64,000 bases of DNA from Serratia marcescens subsp. marcescens ATCC 13880 (GCF_017299535.1 NZ_CP071238.1:1426001-1490000); one strand, 5' to 3'; shown: positions 23,721 to 33,319, numbered from the stretch's first letter. The notes: generated from the letters alone by a model not told the origin. Program-made: numbers and translations.

Positions 23721-24599
23721 TTATTTCAGGCCCGCTCGCCGCGCCGCCACCTTGGCCAGCGCCGCCCAGTCCAGATCCGCATCCCCCTGCGCCATCGCGT
23801 CGAGGAAGTTGTCTTTCAGCACCCCGGCGAACGGCATCGGCGTATGGCTGTCGGCGCCGGCGGCCAGCGCCAGCCCGACGTCCTTCAGCCCCAGCGCCAG
23901 CCGGAATCCGGCGGGTGAATACTTCTCGGCGGCGATCAGCGCGCCATAGCCCTGGTAAGCCGGGGCGGCGAAGACGGTGCCGCTCAGCATCTGCAGGTAG
24001 TCGGCGCCGGACACGCCATAGTTGCGCACCAGCGCGCTGCCTTCCGCCATCGCTTCAATGGCGCTGGCCAGCGTAAAGTTGGTGGCGATTTTGACCACGT
24101 TGGCCTGCGCCGGATCGGCGCCGAAGTGCCAGGTTTTCTGGCCGAGGGCATCGAACAGCGGCTGCGCTTGCTTCAGCCGCTCGCTATCGCCGGCCGCCAG
24201 AATATTCAGCTTGCCGGCGGCGGCCACGTCGACCCGCCCCAGCACCGGCGCGGCGAGGTAGCCGATGCCGTGTTCCGCATGCAGCGTCGTCAGGCGTTTG
24301 GCGAGTTCGACCGAGATGGTCGCCATATTGATATGCAGCGCGCCCGGTTTCATCCGCTGCAGCAATCCGCTGTCCACCACCACCTGCTGCGTGGCGGCAT
24401 CGTCGGCCAGCATGGTGATCAGCACGTCGGCATCGGCCAACTGTTCCGGCCGTTCGGCCTGCCGTGCGCCGGCGCTCACCAACGGCTGCGCCGCCTGCGG
24501 CGAGCGGTTCCATACCGTTAAGGCGAAGCCCGCCTGCAACAGGTTGGCCGCCATGGCGCTGCCCATCCCACCCAGTCCGGCAAATCCGATCTTCATCAT
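23721..24599 (-). CDS. NAD(P)-dependent beta-hydroxyacid dehydrogenase (3-hydroxyisobutyrate dehydrogenase family)
   Basis: A ~292-residue dehydrogenase. The Rossmann motif KIGFAGLGGMGSAMAANLLQ opens the protein, the substrate loop HINMATISVELAKRL follows, and the catalytic lysine is in VVKIATNFTLASAI. The C-terminal helical domain ends ADLDWAALAKVAARR. Family members oxidise 3-hydroxyisobutyrate, tartronate semialdehyde or succinic semialdehyde-type substrates; the exact one is not predictable here. The start is at 24599 or 24596 (ATGATG) after AAGGAGCGC. It diverges from the trp attenuator and trpS2. Confidence 0.85.
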   Translation of the reverse strand: MMKIGFAGLGGMGSAMAANLLQAGFALTVWNRSPQAAQPLVSAGARQAERPEQLADADVLITMLADDAATQQVVVDSGLLQRMKPGALHINMATISVELAKRLTTLHAEHGIGYLAAPVLGRVDVAAAGKLNILAAGDSERLKQAQPLFDALGQKTWHFGADPAQANVVKIATNFTLASAIEAMAEGSALVRNYGVSGADYLQMLSGTVFAAPAYQGYGALIAAEKYSPAGFRLALGLKDVGLALAAGADSHTPMPFAGVLKDNFLDAMAQGDADLDWAALAKVAARRAGLK

Positions 24600-24731
24600 G
24601 CGCTCCTTTTTCAGGTTGAAGGTTTTACCCTAGCGCGCCAGGCCAGGAACGCAAATGCCGGAGTGTAACGCCGTCTTACGCGCCGGCGGCGGGCTATTGA
24701 CGCGCTGCCGCGGCGGGTATACCTTGATGGC

Positions 24732-24785
24732 ATGAATATATCGATGCACTCCACCCACAATCAGTCATGGTGGCGCCTCTTCTGA
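24732..24785 (+). CDS. Trp-containing leader peptide of the trpS2 attenuator
   Basis: A 17-residue open frame, MNISMHSTHNQSWWRLF, that ends in TGA and has two adjacent tryptophan codons (24768-24773) near its end, as in the classic trp operon leader. It is followed directly by the competing hairpins at 24774-24843 and then, 44 bases on, by the tryptophanyl-tRNA synthetase gene. When charged tRNA-Trp is scarce the ribosome should stall at the Trp codons and favour the antiterminator. There is no strong ribosome site, and a second in-frame ATG lies at 24744. Likely a real leader on the strength of the combination. Confidence 0.78.
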   Translation: MNISMHSTHNQSWWRLF

Positions 24786-24843
24786 GGCGGCACGAGTATT
24801 CACATCTCTTTTTAATGCCGCCGGTTTGGCGGCATTATTTTTT
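24774..24843 (+). promoter_or_regulatory. Transcription attenuator upstream of trpS2
   Basis: Three mutually exclusive stems can be drawn. Stem 1:2, CGCCTC (24774-24779) with GAGGCG (24784-24789), overlaps the end of the leader peptide. Stem 2:3, the antiterminator, pairs GGCGGCA (24786-24792) with TGCCGCC (24816-24822). Stem 3:4 is the terminator, AATGCCGCC (24814-24822) with GGCGGCATT (24828-24836), followed by a T-rich tail. Segment 2 is shared by the first two stems and segment 3 by the last two, as ribosome-mediated attenuation requires. Confidence 0.8.
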
Positions 24844-24853
24844 GTGGCGTTGA

Positions 24854-25894
<1,041 letters not shown>

Positions 25895-25947
25895 GGTGCA
25901 CACCGGGGCGGCACGCGTCACGCCCCGGCCATAAAACCATCATCCCA

Positions 25948-25965
25948 CTGTCATAAACTTATCCG
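25948..25965 (+). promoter_or_regulatory. Possible Pho box before phnC
   Basis: CTGTCAT (25948-25954) is an exact PhoB half-site, followed at 11-bp spacing by TTATCCG, a poor second half. It lies 64 bp before the phnC start with a plausible -10 (CATAAT) near 25978. PhoB control of phn transport genes is well known in enterobacteria; here it is only partly supported. Confidence 0.45.
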
Positions 25966-26011
25966 TTAATAGGTGCCCATAATGATTAGCCACTGAAACC
26001 AGAGAAATCAT

Positions 26012-26845
26012 ATGGCTCAGGCACTGTTAAAATTGGCGCAGCACGAGTTCCCAGGACAGCACGCCGCCGCATCCCGCAAAGTGTTATCGGTAAAGGGGCT
26101 CGGCAAAGCTTACAAAGCGCAGCAGCGCGTGCTGGATGACATCAATTTCGATCTGCACGCCGGCGAATTCGTGGCGGTGATCGGCCGCTCCGGCGCGGGC
26201 AAGTCCACGCTGTTGCATACCCTCAACGGCACCATTCCTTCCAGCTGCGGCGAGATGCTGCACTTCGAAGACGATGGCGTGGCGCAGGATATCGCCCAGC
26301 TTGCCGGCCGCCAGATGCGCCAGTGGCGCGCGCGCTGCGGCATGATCTTCCAGGACTTCTGCCTGGTGCCGCGGCTGGACGTGATGACCAACGTGCTGCT
26401 GGGGCGCCTGAGCCACACTTCCACCCTGAAATCCTTCTTCAAACTGTTCGATGACGCCGACCGCGCTCGCGCCATCGAGCTGTTGCAGTGGCTCAACATG
26501 CTGCCGCACGCGCTGCAGCGCGCCGAGCACCTCTCCGGCGGTCAGATGCAGCGCGTCGCCATCTGCCGCGCGCTGATGCAAAACCCGCAAATCCTGCTGG
26601 CCGATGAGCCGGTGGCGTCGCTCGATCCGAAAAACACCCGCCGCATCATGGACGCGCTGCAGAAAATCAGCGAAGACGGCATCGCGGTGATGGTGAATCT
26701 GCACTCGGTCGAACTGGTGAAAGAGTATTGCTCGCGGGTGATCGGCATCGCCCACGGGAAGATCGTGTTTGACGGGCATCCTTCGCAACTGAACGAACGG
26801 ATCCTGCACCAGCTGTATGGCGAAGAAGCCAATCAGATCCATTGA
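26012..26845 (+). CDS. phnC: Phosphonate/phosphite-type ABC transporter ATPase (PhnC)
   Basis: A 277-residue ATPase with Walker [11 protein letters not shown]-loop [13 protein letters not shown], signature [16 protein letters not shown], Walker [13 protein letters not shown] and H-loop [10 protein letters not shown]. The sequence around [20 protein letters not shown] is typical of PhnC. It powers import of phosphonates (or phosphite/phosphate esters) by the PhnD-PhnE system encoded downstream. It is the first of four genes phnC-D-E1-E2 with short gaps; a possible Pho box precedes it. No C-P lyase genes follow, so the cargo is either used by enzymes encoded elsewhere or the system takes up simple phosphorus compounds. 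Confidence 0.9.
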   Translation: MAQALLKLAQHEFPGQHAAASRKVLSVKGLGKAYKAQQRVLDDINFDLHAGEFVAVIGRSGAGKSTLLHTLNGTIPSSCGEMLHFEDDGVAQDIAQLAGRQMRQWRARCGMIFQDFCLVPRLDVMTNVLLGRLSHTSTLKSFFKLFDDADRARAIELLQWLNMLPHALQRAEHLSGGQMQRVAICRALMQNPQILLADEPVASLDPKNTRRIMDALQKISEDGIAVMVNLHSVELVKEYCSRVIGIAHGKIVFDGHPSQLNERILHQLYGEEANQIH

Positions 26846-26886
26846 AGCACTTTTGACCTTTACCCTTTACACACAAGGCACACCTG

Positions 26887-27819
26887 ATGAAAAAAGTATT
26901 GAGTCTGACCACCCTGATGGCCGGCGCGATGATGGTATTTAATGCTGCCGCAGCGGATGCGCCGAAAGAGCTGAACCTGGGCATTCTCGGCGGCCAGAAC
27001 GCCACCCAGCAGATCGGCGATAACCAATGCGTGAAGCAGTTCCTGGACAAAGAGTTGAACGTCGATACCAAGCTGCGCAACTCGTCCGACTATTCCGGCG
27101 TGATCCAGGGCCTGCTGGGCGGCAAGATTGACCTGGTGCTGAGCATGTCGCCGTCGTCGTTCGCCTCGGTCTACATCAAGGATCCGAAAGCGGTGGACAT
27201 CGTCGGCATCGCGGTCGACGACGTTGACCAGTCGCGCGGCTACCACTCGGTGGTGGTGGTGAAGGCCGGCAGCCCGTACCAGAAACTGGAAGACCTGAAA
27301 GGCAAGGCCATCGGCTTCGCCGATCCGGATTCGACCTCCGGCTTCCTGATCCCGAACCAGGCGTTTAAAAAGCTGTTCGGCGGCACGGTCGACAACAAAT
27401 ACAACAACACCTTCTCCAGCGTCACCTTCTCCGGCGGCCACGAGCAGGACATCCTCGGCGTGCTGAACGGCCAGTTCGAAGGCGCGGTGACCTGGGCGTC
27501 GATGATTGGCGACTACAACACCGGCTACACCAGCGGCGCGTTCACCCGCATGATCCGCATGGATCACCCGGACCTGATGAAGCAGATCCGCATCATTTGG
27601 CAGTCGCCGCTGATCCCGAACGGCCCGATCCTGGTGAGCAACTCGCTGCCGGCCGACTTCAAGGCCAAAGTGGTCACCGCCATCAAGAAGCTGGATAAAG
27701 ACGATCACGCGTGCTTTATCAAAGCGATGGGCGGCAAACAGCACATCGGCGACACTACCCTGGCGGAATACCAGACCATCATCGATATGAAGCGCGAGCT
27801 GACCAAAGGCGACCGTTAA
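26887..27819 (+). CDS. phnD: Phosphonate-type ABC transporter substrate-binding protein (PhnD)
   Basis: A 310-residue periplasmic binding protein with a Sec signal peptide (KKVLSLTTLMAGAMMVFNAA, cleavage after AAA). Family sequence includes LNLGILGGQNATQQIGDNQC, YSGVIQGLLGGKIDLVLSMS, KGKAIGFADPDSTSGFLIPN, a hinge found in PhnD/PtxB proteins, and SGGHEQDILGVLNGQFEGAV. It delivers its ligand to the PhnE permeases. It lies 41 nt after phnC in the same operon. The ligand could be 2-aminoethylphosphonate, another phosphonate or phosphite; the pocket was not analysed. Confidence 0.9.
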   Translation: MKKVLSLTTLMAGAMMVFNAAAADAPKELNLGILGGQNATQQIGDNQCVKQFLDKELNVDTKLRNSSDYSGVIQGLLGGKIDLVLSMSPSSFASVYIKDPKAVDIVGIAVDDVDQSRGYHSVVVVKAGSPYQKLEDLKGKAIGFADPDSTSGFLIPNQAFKKLFGGTVDNKYNNTFSSVTFSGGHEQDILGVLNGQFEGAVTWASMIGDYNTGYTSGAFTRMIRMDHPDLMKQIRIIWQSPLIPNGPILVSNSLPADFKAKVVTAIKKLDKDDHACFIKAMGGKQHIGDTTLAEYQTIIDMKRELTKGDR

Positions 27820-27858
27820 TTCCCGGCTGCCTCGGCCGTTCGAATGAAGGGGTTCAGC

Positions 27859-28761
27859 ATGCTGAACCCCTTGTTCCATCAAGATGGAAGACCTGCATTG
27901 AATACCGATTTCGCACACTATTACCAACGGATCCGCAGCAAGCAAAAGCGCGAAGCGCTGCTGTGGTCGCTCGGGCTGGTGGTGTTGTACCTGGGCGCCG
28001 GCAACCTCGCCGAGTTCAACCTGCACACCGTCTGGGTGTCTATTCCGCACTTCTTCGACTATCTGGCCGAAACCGTGCCGACGCTGCACTGGAACCTGCT
28101 GTTCGCCGATGGGCGCACCGAAGGCTCGCTGGCCTACTGGGGCTATCGCCTGAACATCCAGCTGCCGCTGATCTGGGAGACCCTGCAGCTGGCGCTGGCG
28201 GCGACCATTTTCTCGGTGCTGGTGGCGACCGTGCTGGCGTTTCTGGCGGCCGGCAACACCTATACCCCGGCCTCGGTGCGGCTGGCGATCCGCACGCTGG
28301 TGGCGTTCTTGCGCACCATGCCGGAGCTGGCGTGGGCGGTGATGTTCGTGATGGCGTTTGGCATCGGCGCCATTCCCGGCTTCCTGGCGCTGGCGCTGCA
28401 CACCATCGGCAGCCTGACCAAGCTGTTCTACGAATCGATCGAAACCGCCTCCAACAAGCCGGTGCGCGGGCTGGCGGCCTGCGGCGCCACGCCGCTGCAG
28501 CGCATGCGCTTCGGCCTGTGGCCGCAGGTGAAGCCGGTGTTTCTCTCCTACAGCTTCATGCGGCTGGAGATCAACTTCCGTCAGTCGACCATTTTGGGGC
28601 TGGTGGGGGCGGGCGGCATCGGCCAGGAGCTGATGACCAACATTAAACTCGACCGCTACGATCAGGTCAGCATGACGCTGCTGCTGATCATCGTGGTGGT
28701 TTCCGTGCTCGACTACGTGTCGGGCGAGCTGCGCAAGCGCGTGGTGGAGGGGGCAAAATGA
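27859..28761 (+). CDS. phnE: Phosphonate-type ABC transporter permease 1 (PhnE)
   Basis: A ~300-residue inner-membrane permease. Hydrophobic segments include LLWSLGLVVLYLGAGNLAEF, LPLIWETLQLALAATIFSVL, ELAWAVMFVMAFGIGAIPGF and the C-terminal MTLLLIIVVVSVLDYVSGEL. The EAA-type loop is around NKPVRGLAACGATPLQRMRF and is followed by QSTILGLVGAGGIGQELM, highly conserved in PhnE. I start it at 27859, after AAGGGG, rather than at the in-frame ATG 27844. Its stop overlaps the second permease start by 4 nt; the two presumably form a heterodimeric channel. Confidence 0.9.
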   Translation: MLNPLFHQDGRPALNTDFAHYYQRIRSKQKREALLWSLGLVVLYLGAGNLAEFNLHTVWVSIPHFFDYLAETVPTLHWNLLFADGRTEGSLAYWGYRLNIQLPLIWETLQLALAATIFSVLVATVLAFLAAGNTYTPASVRLAIRTLVAFLRTMPELAWAVMFVMAFGIGAIPGFLALALHTIGSLTKLFYESIETASNKPVRGLAACGATPLQRMRFGLWPQVKPVFLSYSFMRLEINFRQSTILGLVGAGGIGQELMTNIKLDRYDQVSMTLLLIIVVVSVLDYVSGELRKRVVEGAK

Positions 28762-29657
28762 TAGCGGGCACTCCGGCGTCGGCGGAAACGCTGCGCCAGC
28801 TAAAACAGCAGCATCCGGCGATCTTCGCGCAGCAGGGGCGTTACCTGCGCACCGTCGGCCTGATCGCCTTGGCGATCGTGCTGTACTACGTGTTCTTCTT
28901 CCTGGTCTTCGGCATTAGCTGGCCGCAGTTTATCAACGGCTGCCAGCAGTTGGGGCGCTATTTCCTGCGCATGTTCGTCTGGCTCGACTTCGCCAACTGG
29001 CCGTTCATGTACTACTTCCAGCAGATCGGCATCACCATCGCCATCGTGTTCGCCGGCACCATCACCGCGTCGCTGATCGCGCTGCCGCTGTCGTTCTTCG
29101 CCGCGCGCAACGTGATGTCGACGCCGCTGCTGCGGCCGATTTCGGTGCTGGTGCGCCGCTTGCTGGACGTGCTGCGCGGCATCGACATGGCGATCTGGGG
29201 GCTGATCTTCGTGCGCGCCGTCGGCATGGGGCCGCTCGCCGGGGTGTTGGCTATCGTGATGCAGGACGTCGGGCTGTTGGGCAAACTGTACGCCGAAGGG
29301 CACGAGGCGGTGGACAAGTCCCCCAGCCGCGGCCTGACGGCGGTGGGCGCCAACGGGTTGCAGAAGCACCGCTACGGCATTTTCACCCAGTCGTTCCCCA
29401 CCTTCCTGGCGCTCAGCCTGTATCAGATCGAGTCCAACACCCGCTCTGCGGCGGTGCTGGGCTTCGTCGGCGCCGGCGGCATCGGCCTGGTGTACGCGGA
29501 GAACATGCGGCTGTGGAACTGGGACGTGGTGATGTTCATCACTCTGATCCTGGTGGTGGTGGTGATGATCATGGACAAGGTCTCGTCAATGCTGCGCAAC
29601 AAGTACATCATCGGCGAAGACATCCCGCTGTATCAGCAAAAAAGCCAAATCGATTGA
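28758..29657 (+). CDS. phnE2: Phosphonate-type ABC transporter permease 2 (second PhnE)
   Basis: A 299-residue second permease. Visible membrane segments include LIALAIVLYYVFFFLVFGIS, ITIAIVFAGTITASLIALPL, IWGLIFVRAVGMGPLAGVLA and WDVVMFITLILVVVVMIMDK. The coupling loop is SPSRGLTAVGANGLQKHRYG, followed by RSAAVLGFVGAGGIGLVYAE as in PhnE. Two PhnE genes in a row are found in several phosphonate and phosphite transporters. It starts with ATGA overlapping the first permease gene. It is the last gene of the operon. Confidence 0.9.
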   Translation: MIAGTPASAETLRQLKQQHPAIFAQQGRYLRTVGLIALAIVLYYVFFFLVFGISWPQFINGCQQLGRYFLRMFVWLDFANWPFMYYFQQIGITIAIVFAGTITASLIALPLSFFAARNVMSTPLLRPISVLVRRLLDVLRGIDMAIWGLIFVRAVGMGPLAGVLAIVMQDVGLLGKLYAEGHEAVDKSPSRGLTAVGANGLQKHRYGIFTQSFPTFLALSLYQIESNTRSAAVLGFVGAGGIGLVYAENMRLWNWDVVMFITLILVVVVMIMDKVSSMLRNKYIIGEDIPLYQQKSQID

Positions 29658-29706
29658 GAAACCCCTTTCCGATCCCTATACTGCCGCACATTCAAGGTGT
29701 GCGGCC

Positions 29707-29830
29707 ATACCCGTCATACTTGGAGTTGCCTCTTTGTTGGCTGCATTTGCGCGCCCCGGTCACATAGTTAACTATGCTCCGGGGGCTTACAAATTTGCCG
29801 CCGCGATGCAACTCCAATTATTTTGGGTAT
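29707..29830. repeat. ERIC/IRU intergenic palindrome
   Basis: A 124-bp imperfect palindrome from ATACCCGTCATACTTGGAGT to its counterpart GCAACTCCAATTATTTTGGG then TAT. The centre, CCCCGGTCACATAGTTAACT and ATGCTCCGGGGGCTTAC, matches the core used for ERIC primers with some changes, and the length fits the 127-bp family. It lies between phnE2 and yehS; such elements are non-coding, fold strongly as RNA and can affect mRNA stability. Confidence 0.8.
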
Positions 29831-29886
29831 GGGGCATTTTTTACAATGCGCACGTCCCCGTTAGACAAATAAGGCAATGCAATCCC

Positions 29887-30351
29887 ATGATGAACAACGA
29901 CGTGCTGCGCAGCGTGCGCTATATGCTGAGCATTAACAACGCCAAAATGGTCGAGATTATCAAACTGGACGATTTCGAGGTGGCGGTGTCGGCGATGGAC
30001 GCTTACGTGATCAAAGAAGGCGAGCCGGGCTACGAGAAGTGCCCGGACGAAGTGATGGCGCACTTCCTCAACGGCCTGGTGTTCTTCAAGCGCGGCAAGG
30101 ACGACAAGTTCCCGGCGCCGGCGGTTGAACTGCCGATCACCAACAATCTGGTGCTGAAAAAGCTGCGCGTGGCGTTCGAGCTGAAAGACACCGATATGCA
30201 CCAGATTTTCACCGCGGTGGACTTCCGCATCTCCAAGCCGGAGCTGAGCGCGCTGTTCCGCAAAGAGGGCACCAAGAACTACCGCCCGTGCGGCGATCAG
30301 ATGCTGCGCTACTTCCTCAAAGGGCTGGCGCAGCGCATTCGCGGCGAGTAA
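29887..30351 (+). CDS. yehS: YehS-like DUF1456 protein
   Basis: A 154-residue protein of the DUF1456 family, the length of E. coli YehS. It has two copies of a ~65-residue unit: NDVLRSVRYMLSINNAKMVE with CPDEVMAHFLNGLVFFKRGK, then NNLVLKKLRVAFELKDTDMH with CGDQMLRYFLKGLAQRIRG. The function is unknown. ATG 29887 is the first codon giving the family N-terminus; upstream in-frame codons lie inside the ERIC element. A terminator follows. Confidence 0.88.
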   Translation: MMNNDVLRSVRYMLSINNAKMVEIIKLDDFEVAVSAMDAYVIKEGEPGYEKCPDEVMAHFLNGLVFFKRGKDDKFPAPAVELPITNNLVLKKLRVAFELKDTDMHQIFTAVDFRISKPELSALFRKEGTKNYRPCGDQMLRYFLKGLAQRIRGE

Positions 30352-30373
30352 CGCGCAGCGTTCACCGAACATC

Positions 30374-30402
30374 AGGCGCAATCGCAAGGTTGCGCCTTTT
30401 TT
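30374..30402 (+). terminator. Rho-independent terminator after yehS
   Basis: AGGCGCAA (30374-30381) pairs with TTGCGCCT (30390-30397), followed by a run of T. Confidence 0.88.
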
Positions 30403-30528
30403 ATTGCCGTTCTCCCGCCCGCCGTTGTTGTACTGGCCCTCAGCCACCCGTCATCGATGGAGGGCGTGCCGCCCGTCCGGTTACTTTCTCATGGTCAATT
30501 CAATCACCCAAACCATGAGGAAAGCAGG

Positions 30529-33096
30529 ATGCCAACCATCACGAAAACCCAATCACTTTACACGTTGACCCGGCCGGTCTGGCTGGATGCGGCGGGCATG
30601 AGCAAGGGCATCGATCACGATCGCCAGCATCTGGGCATCATTCTCGCCGCCGGGCAGGTGCTGCGAGTACGCCAGACCAACGCGGCGTTTACCGGCAAGT
30701 TAACGCTACGCTTGCTGAATGACGACAGCAAAACGGAGGCGGAATTCAGCGTCGGCGCGAGCTGGGTCGAGGCCCAAGTCAATGCCGTCTCGGTGCCGTT
30801 CATCGATACGCCGTATGGGCAGGGCGAGCCGGCGCTGGAGTTCGAGTATCCGGACACGGCGAAAGCGCTGCCGGTTTATCGCCGTGGCGAAAACGAAGCC
30901 GCGTTCTTTGCCCGCTGGGACGAGCGGGACGCCGAGTTTGCCCTGGTCGATGCGGAGTACGCTGTGTTGCTGGTGCCGAAAATCAGTAAACCGGCGCTGA
31001 AGTCGCTGGGCGACGCGAAAAACATCGACGGGCTGATCGCCTACTACGATCGCATTTTCACTTTCTATAATGCGCTGACCGGCGTCTCGTTCGAGGCTGA
31101 ACACGAATCCGATCGCAATATTCGCAACCGCTACTTTATGAAGGCCGATAAGCACGGCGCCGGCGCCGCGTATTACGGCGGCCGCTGGACGGCGGAAACC
31201 AGCAACTCGGTCAGCAGTTTCTGGCTGACGCCGAAAGACAGCAACTGGGGCAGCCTGCATGAGATCGCGCACGGCTATCAGGGGCACTTTATGGGCGACA
31301 AATATTTCTCCACCGGTGAGATGTGGAACAATATTTATGCCGCTTGCTATCAGGACGTGATGCTGGGGGAACGCAAATACCAGGAGGGGTGGCTGTATAA
31401 CTACGGCAACGCGGCCGGTGTCGAGAAGAAAATCATCGATTTGATCGCTCAGGGTACGCCGCTCAACCAGTGGGATCTGCGCTCCAAGCTGTTCTTCGCG
31501 ATGCTGATGGTCGACAAGGCAGGCAAGAACGCCTTCACGCACTTTAATCAGCAATATCGCCAAAGCTGCAACACGCCGGGTTTCGTGCCGTCGGAACATG
31601 CCTTGCTGGATCTGCTGTCGGCAAGCTTCGCCGCGGCCGGCGAGCAAATCGATGTGACGCCGTTCGTCGAGCTGACCGGCGGCGTGATCACCCAAGCGCA
31701 GCGCGACCGCAACGCGTTCAGCCACGCCAAGGCGGTGTATCCGCTGTATCAACTGGTGGACGCGCAGAGTTTGCCGGCGCTGCAGGCGCAGCTGAAACTG
31801 GATTCCTCGCTGCGGCTGGTCGATTCTTGTCAGCTCAAGGCGAGCGGGCTGAAAGGCGACGTCACCCTGAGTCTGGATATCGATGATTTTGCGCAGATCT
31901 ACGGTGAGGATCTTGTCCTGATGGAAGGGGCGCGCTATGCCCACAAAATCCGTATCGACGCGCCGACCCTGGCCCTGACTGCGCTGCCGATCGGCGTGTA
32001 TACCTTGCGGTTGCCGACCGGCAAAGATCGCAAATATCGGCCGACGGCGGGTTACCTGACGGTGAAGCAGGGGAAAAACGCGGTGACGCTTCGTTTCGAG
32101 CGCAAAGCCGCTTCGCCGATCGTTTCGCAGGAGATCAACCTGTTGGGCCTGAGCGATGCGGTCTTCGCCACCGTGCTCGTCGATCGCGCCAAAGGGGCGG
32201 TGGTGGTTGACGTGACCAGCACCACGCCGCACGCCTACTTCCCCGGTGAAACCTATGCTCGGGTGACGCTGCGCGATCGGCAGGGCGCGGTGCGCTTCAG
32301 CAAGGAGATTCAGGGCACTCAGGCTACGTTAAGTCATGACGAGCTGCCGTTTGCCGAGGGTGATGACATCGAGATTTACCATGTGGAGCCGAGCCGGGTG
32401 CGTTTGAATCCGCCGGCGGCCGGCGTCATCGATAACAAAAACAAAACCAACGTGCTGCGTATCGAAACCAGCGGGCTGAAAAATCCGGCGTTGCCCGGCG
32501 ATCCCGAGCAAGCGCTGCTGGCGCGCCTGGAACAGGCGGCGCAGCGTTTGCGCCACCTGCTGCCGGCTTACTACGCGCCGTCGTCGTCGTTCAAGGATGA
32601 TATTTATCTGGCGATCGGCGCCTTTGCCGAGCCGCAGCGCGAGTCATTGTTGGCGACCTATCGGGATTGCCTGCCGGCCGACAATACGCCGCCGGGCGCT
32701 AACGTCGGCAATGCGTTTACCGTGGCGTGCAAAGGGATTGGCGATCGCCAGTTTCTGACCTGCGCCGTCGATCTGGTGAAAAAAACCGTGACTGTGACGC
32801 TGGCGGCGGGGATTGCTCACCACTACTTCACCGACAGCTACGCCTTCCTCAGCGTGACGGATGCGGACGGCAATATCTTGCTCAGTTACGACGTCATCGG
32901 CAGCCAGAATCAACCGGCGAAAACTTGGGTGTTGCCGTTGTCAGGCTACGGCGGTGAGGTGATCCATCTGCGGCATGAAGAGCCGGACAACCGTCTGGCG
33001 ATCGTCAACGAAATGCAGCACCTGCGGTTGGCGGAGAAGGGCAAGCAACAGACCTACTGCATTACGCCGGTCGATTTGAAACGCATCAACGACTGA
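30529..33096 (+). CDS. Enhancin/M60-like metalloprotease with mucin-binding repeats
   Basis: An 855-residue protein. The zinc site is H244-E-I-A-H248 in SLHEIAHGYQGHFMGDKYFS with a likely third ligand E264 in STGEMWNNIY, the gluzincin pattern of peptidase M60 and viral enhancin. The N-terminal ~100 residues look like a beta domain. The C-terminal ~300 residues contain two related units, TTPHAYFPGETYARVTLRDR with IEIYHVEPSRVRL, and IAHHYFTDSYAFLSVTDADG with VIHLRHEEPDNRL, that fit the putative mucin/carbohydrate-binding domain of enhancins. No Sec signal is visible, so export would need another route. Enhancins degrade insect peritrophic mucin, and M60 proteins degrade host mucins; a host-interaction role is inference. 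ATG 30529 follows GAGGAAAGCAGG; it is a single-gene unit. Confidence 0.82.
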   Translation: MPTITKTQSLYTLTRPVWLDAAGMSKGIDHDRQHLGIILAAGQVLRVRQTNAAFTGKLTLRLLNDDSKTEAEFSVGASWVEAQVNAVSVPFIDTPYGQGEPALEFEYPDTAKALPVYRRGENEAAFFARWDERDAEFALVDAEYAVLLVPKISKPALKSLGDAKNIDGLIAYYDRIFTFYNALTGVSFEAEHESDRNIRNRYFMKADKHGAGAAYYGGRWTAETSNSVSSFWLTPKDSNWGSLHEIAHGYQGHFMGDKYFSTGEMWNNIYAACYQDVMLGERKYQEGWLYNYGNAAGVEKKIIDLIAQGTPLNQWDLRSKLFFAMLMVDKAGKNAFTHFNQQYRQSCNTPGFVPSEHALLDLLSASFAAAGEQIDVTPFVELTGGVITQAQRDRNAFSHAKAVYPLYQLVDAQSLPALQAQLKLDSSLRLVDSCQLKASGLKGDVTLSLDIDDFAQIYGEDLVLMEGARYAHKIRIDAPTLALTALPIGVYTLRLPTGKDRKYRPTAGYLTVKQGKNAVTLRFERKAASPIVSQEINLLGLSDAVFATVLVDRAKGAVVVDVTSTTPHAYFPGETYARVTLRDRQGAVRFSKEIQGTQATLSHDELPFAEGDDIEIYHVEPSRVRLNPPAAGVIDNKNKTNVLRIETSGLKNPALPGDPEQALLARLEQAAQRLRHLLPAYYAPSSSFKDDIYLAIGAFAEPQRESLLATYRDCLPADNTPPGANVGNAFTVACKGIGDRQFLTCAVDLVKKTVTVTLAAGIAHHYFTDSYAFLSVTDADGNILLSYDVIGSQNQPAKTWVLPLSGYGGEVIHLRHEEPDNRLAIVNEMQHLRLAEKGKQQTYCITPVDLKRIND

Positions 33097-33109
33097 GCCC
33101 CATCGACCT

Positions 33110-33142
33110 CCGGGGCGGCGAGTGTCGTCGCCCCGGTTTTTT
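33110..33142 (+). terminator. Rho-independent terminator after the enhancin-like gene
   Basis: CCGGGGCGGCGA (33110-33121) pairs with TCGTCGCCCCGG (33125-33136) with one mismatch, followed by TTTTTT. Confidence 0.88.
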
Positions 33143-33262
33143 CTCTGCGCCATCCCGCCATTGCACTCTTTTTGTTCCCCCGCTGCGCGCCGCTGGTGCA
33201 GCCCGTTCGCCGCCGCCGTCATAAGTTTTAATTATAATTTATTGAAATCATGAGATTAAAAA

Positions 33263-33279
33263 TTGGCACGCCGGTTGCT
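33263..33279 (+). promoter_or_regulatory. Sigma-54 (RpoN) promoter of the urea operon
   Basis: TTGGCACGCCGGTTGCT contains the -24 GG (33265-33266) and -12 GC (33277-33278) at the required spacing and matches the RpoN consensus TGGCACG-N4-TTGCW. It lies about 40 bp before the allophanate hydrolase start. A TGGTGCA sequence (33194-33200) about 63 bp upstream could be an NtrC half-site. Nitrogen-limitation control is therefore likely. Confidence 0.8.
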
Positions 33280-33319
33280 CTGTTGAATCCCATCTTGTGT
33301 ACCAGATGGAATTCAGTCG

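Noticed and set aside
24697..24723. A sigma-70 promoter TTGACG/TATACC for the trpS2 leader
   Set aside because: The spacer is only 15 bases and the predicted RNA start would fall almost on the leader ATG. Possible but not listed as a feature.
26860..28401. A 513-codon minus-strand open frame over phnD-phnE
   Set aside because: It is the complement of two clear transporter genes; its low-complexity composition gives no family match.
30706..32232. A 508-codon minus-strand open frame over the enhancin-like gene
   Set aside because: Antisense to a protein with a recognisable zinc site and repeats; no ribosome site or domain.
33161..33200. A full NtrC binding site (TGCACT...TGGTGCA)
   Set aside because: TTGCACT and TGGTGCA are both present but about 26 bases apart, far more than the usual spacing, so only half-sites can be claimed.
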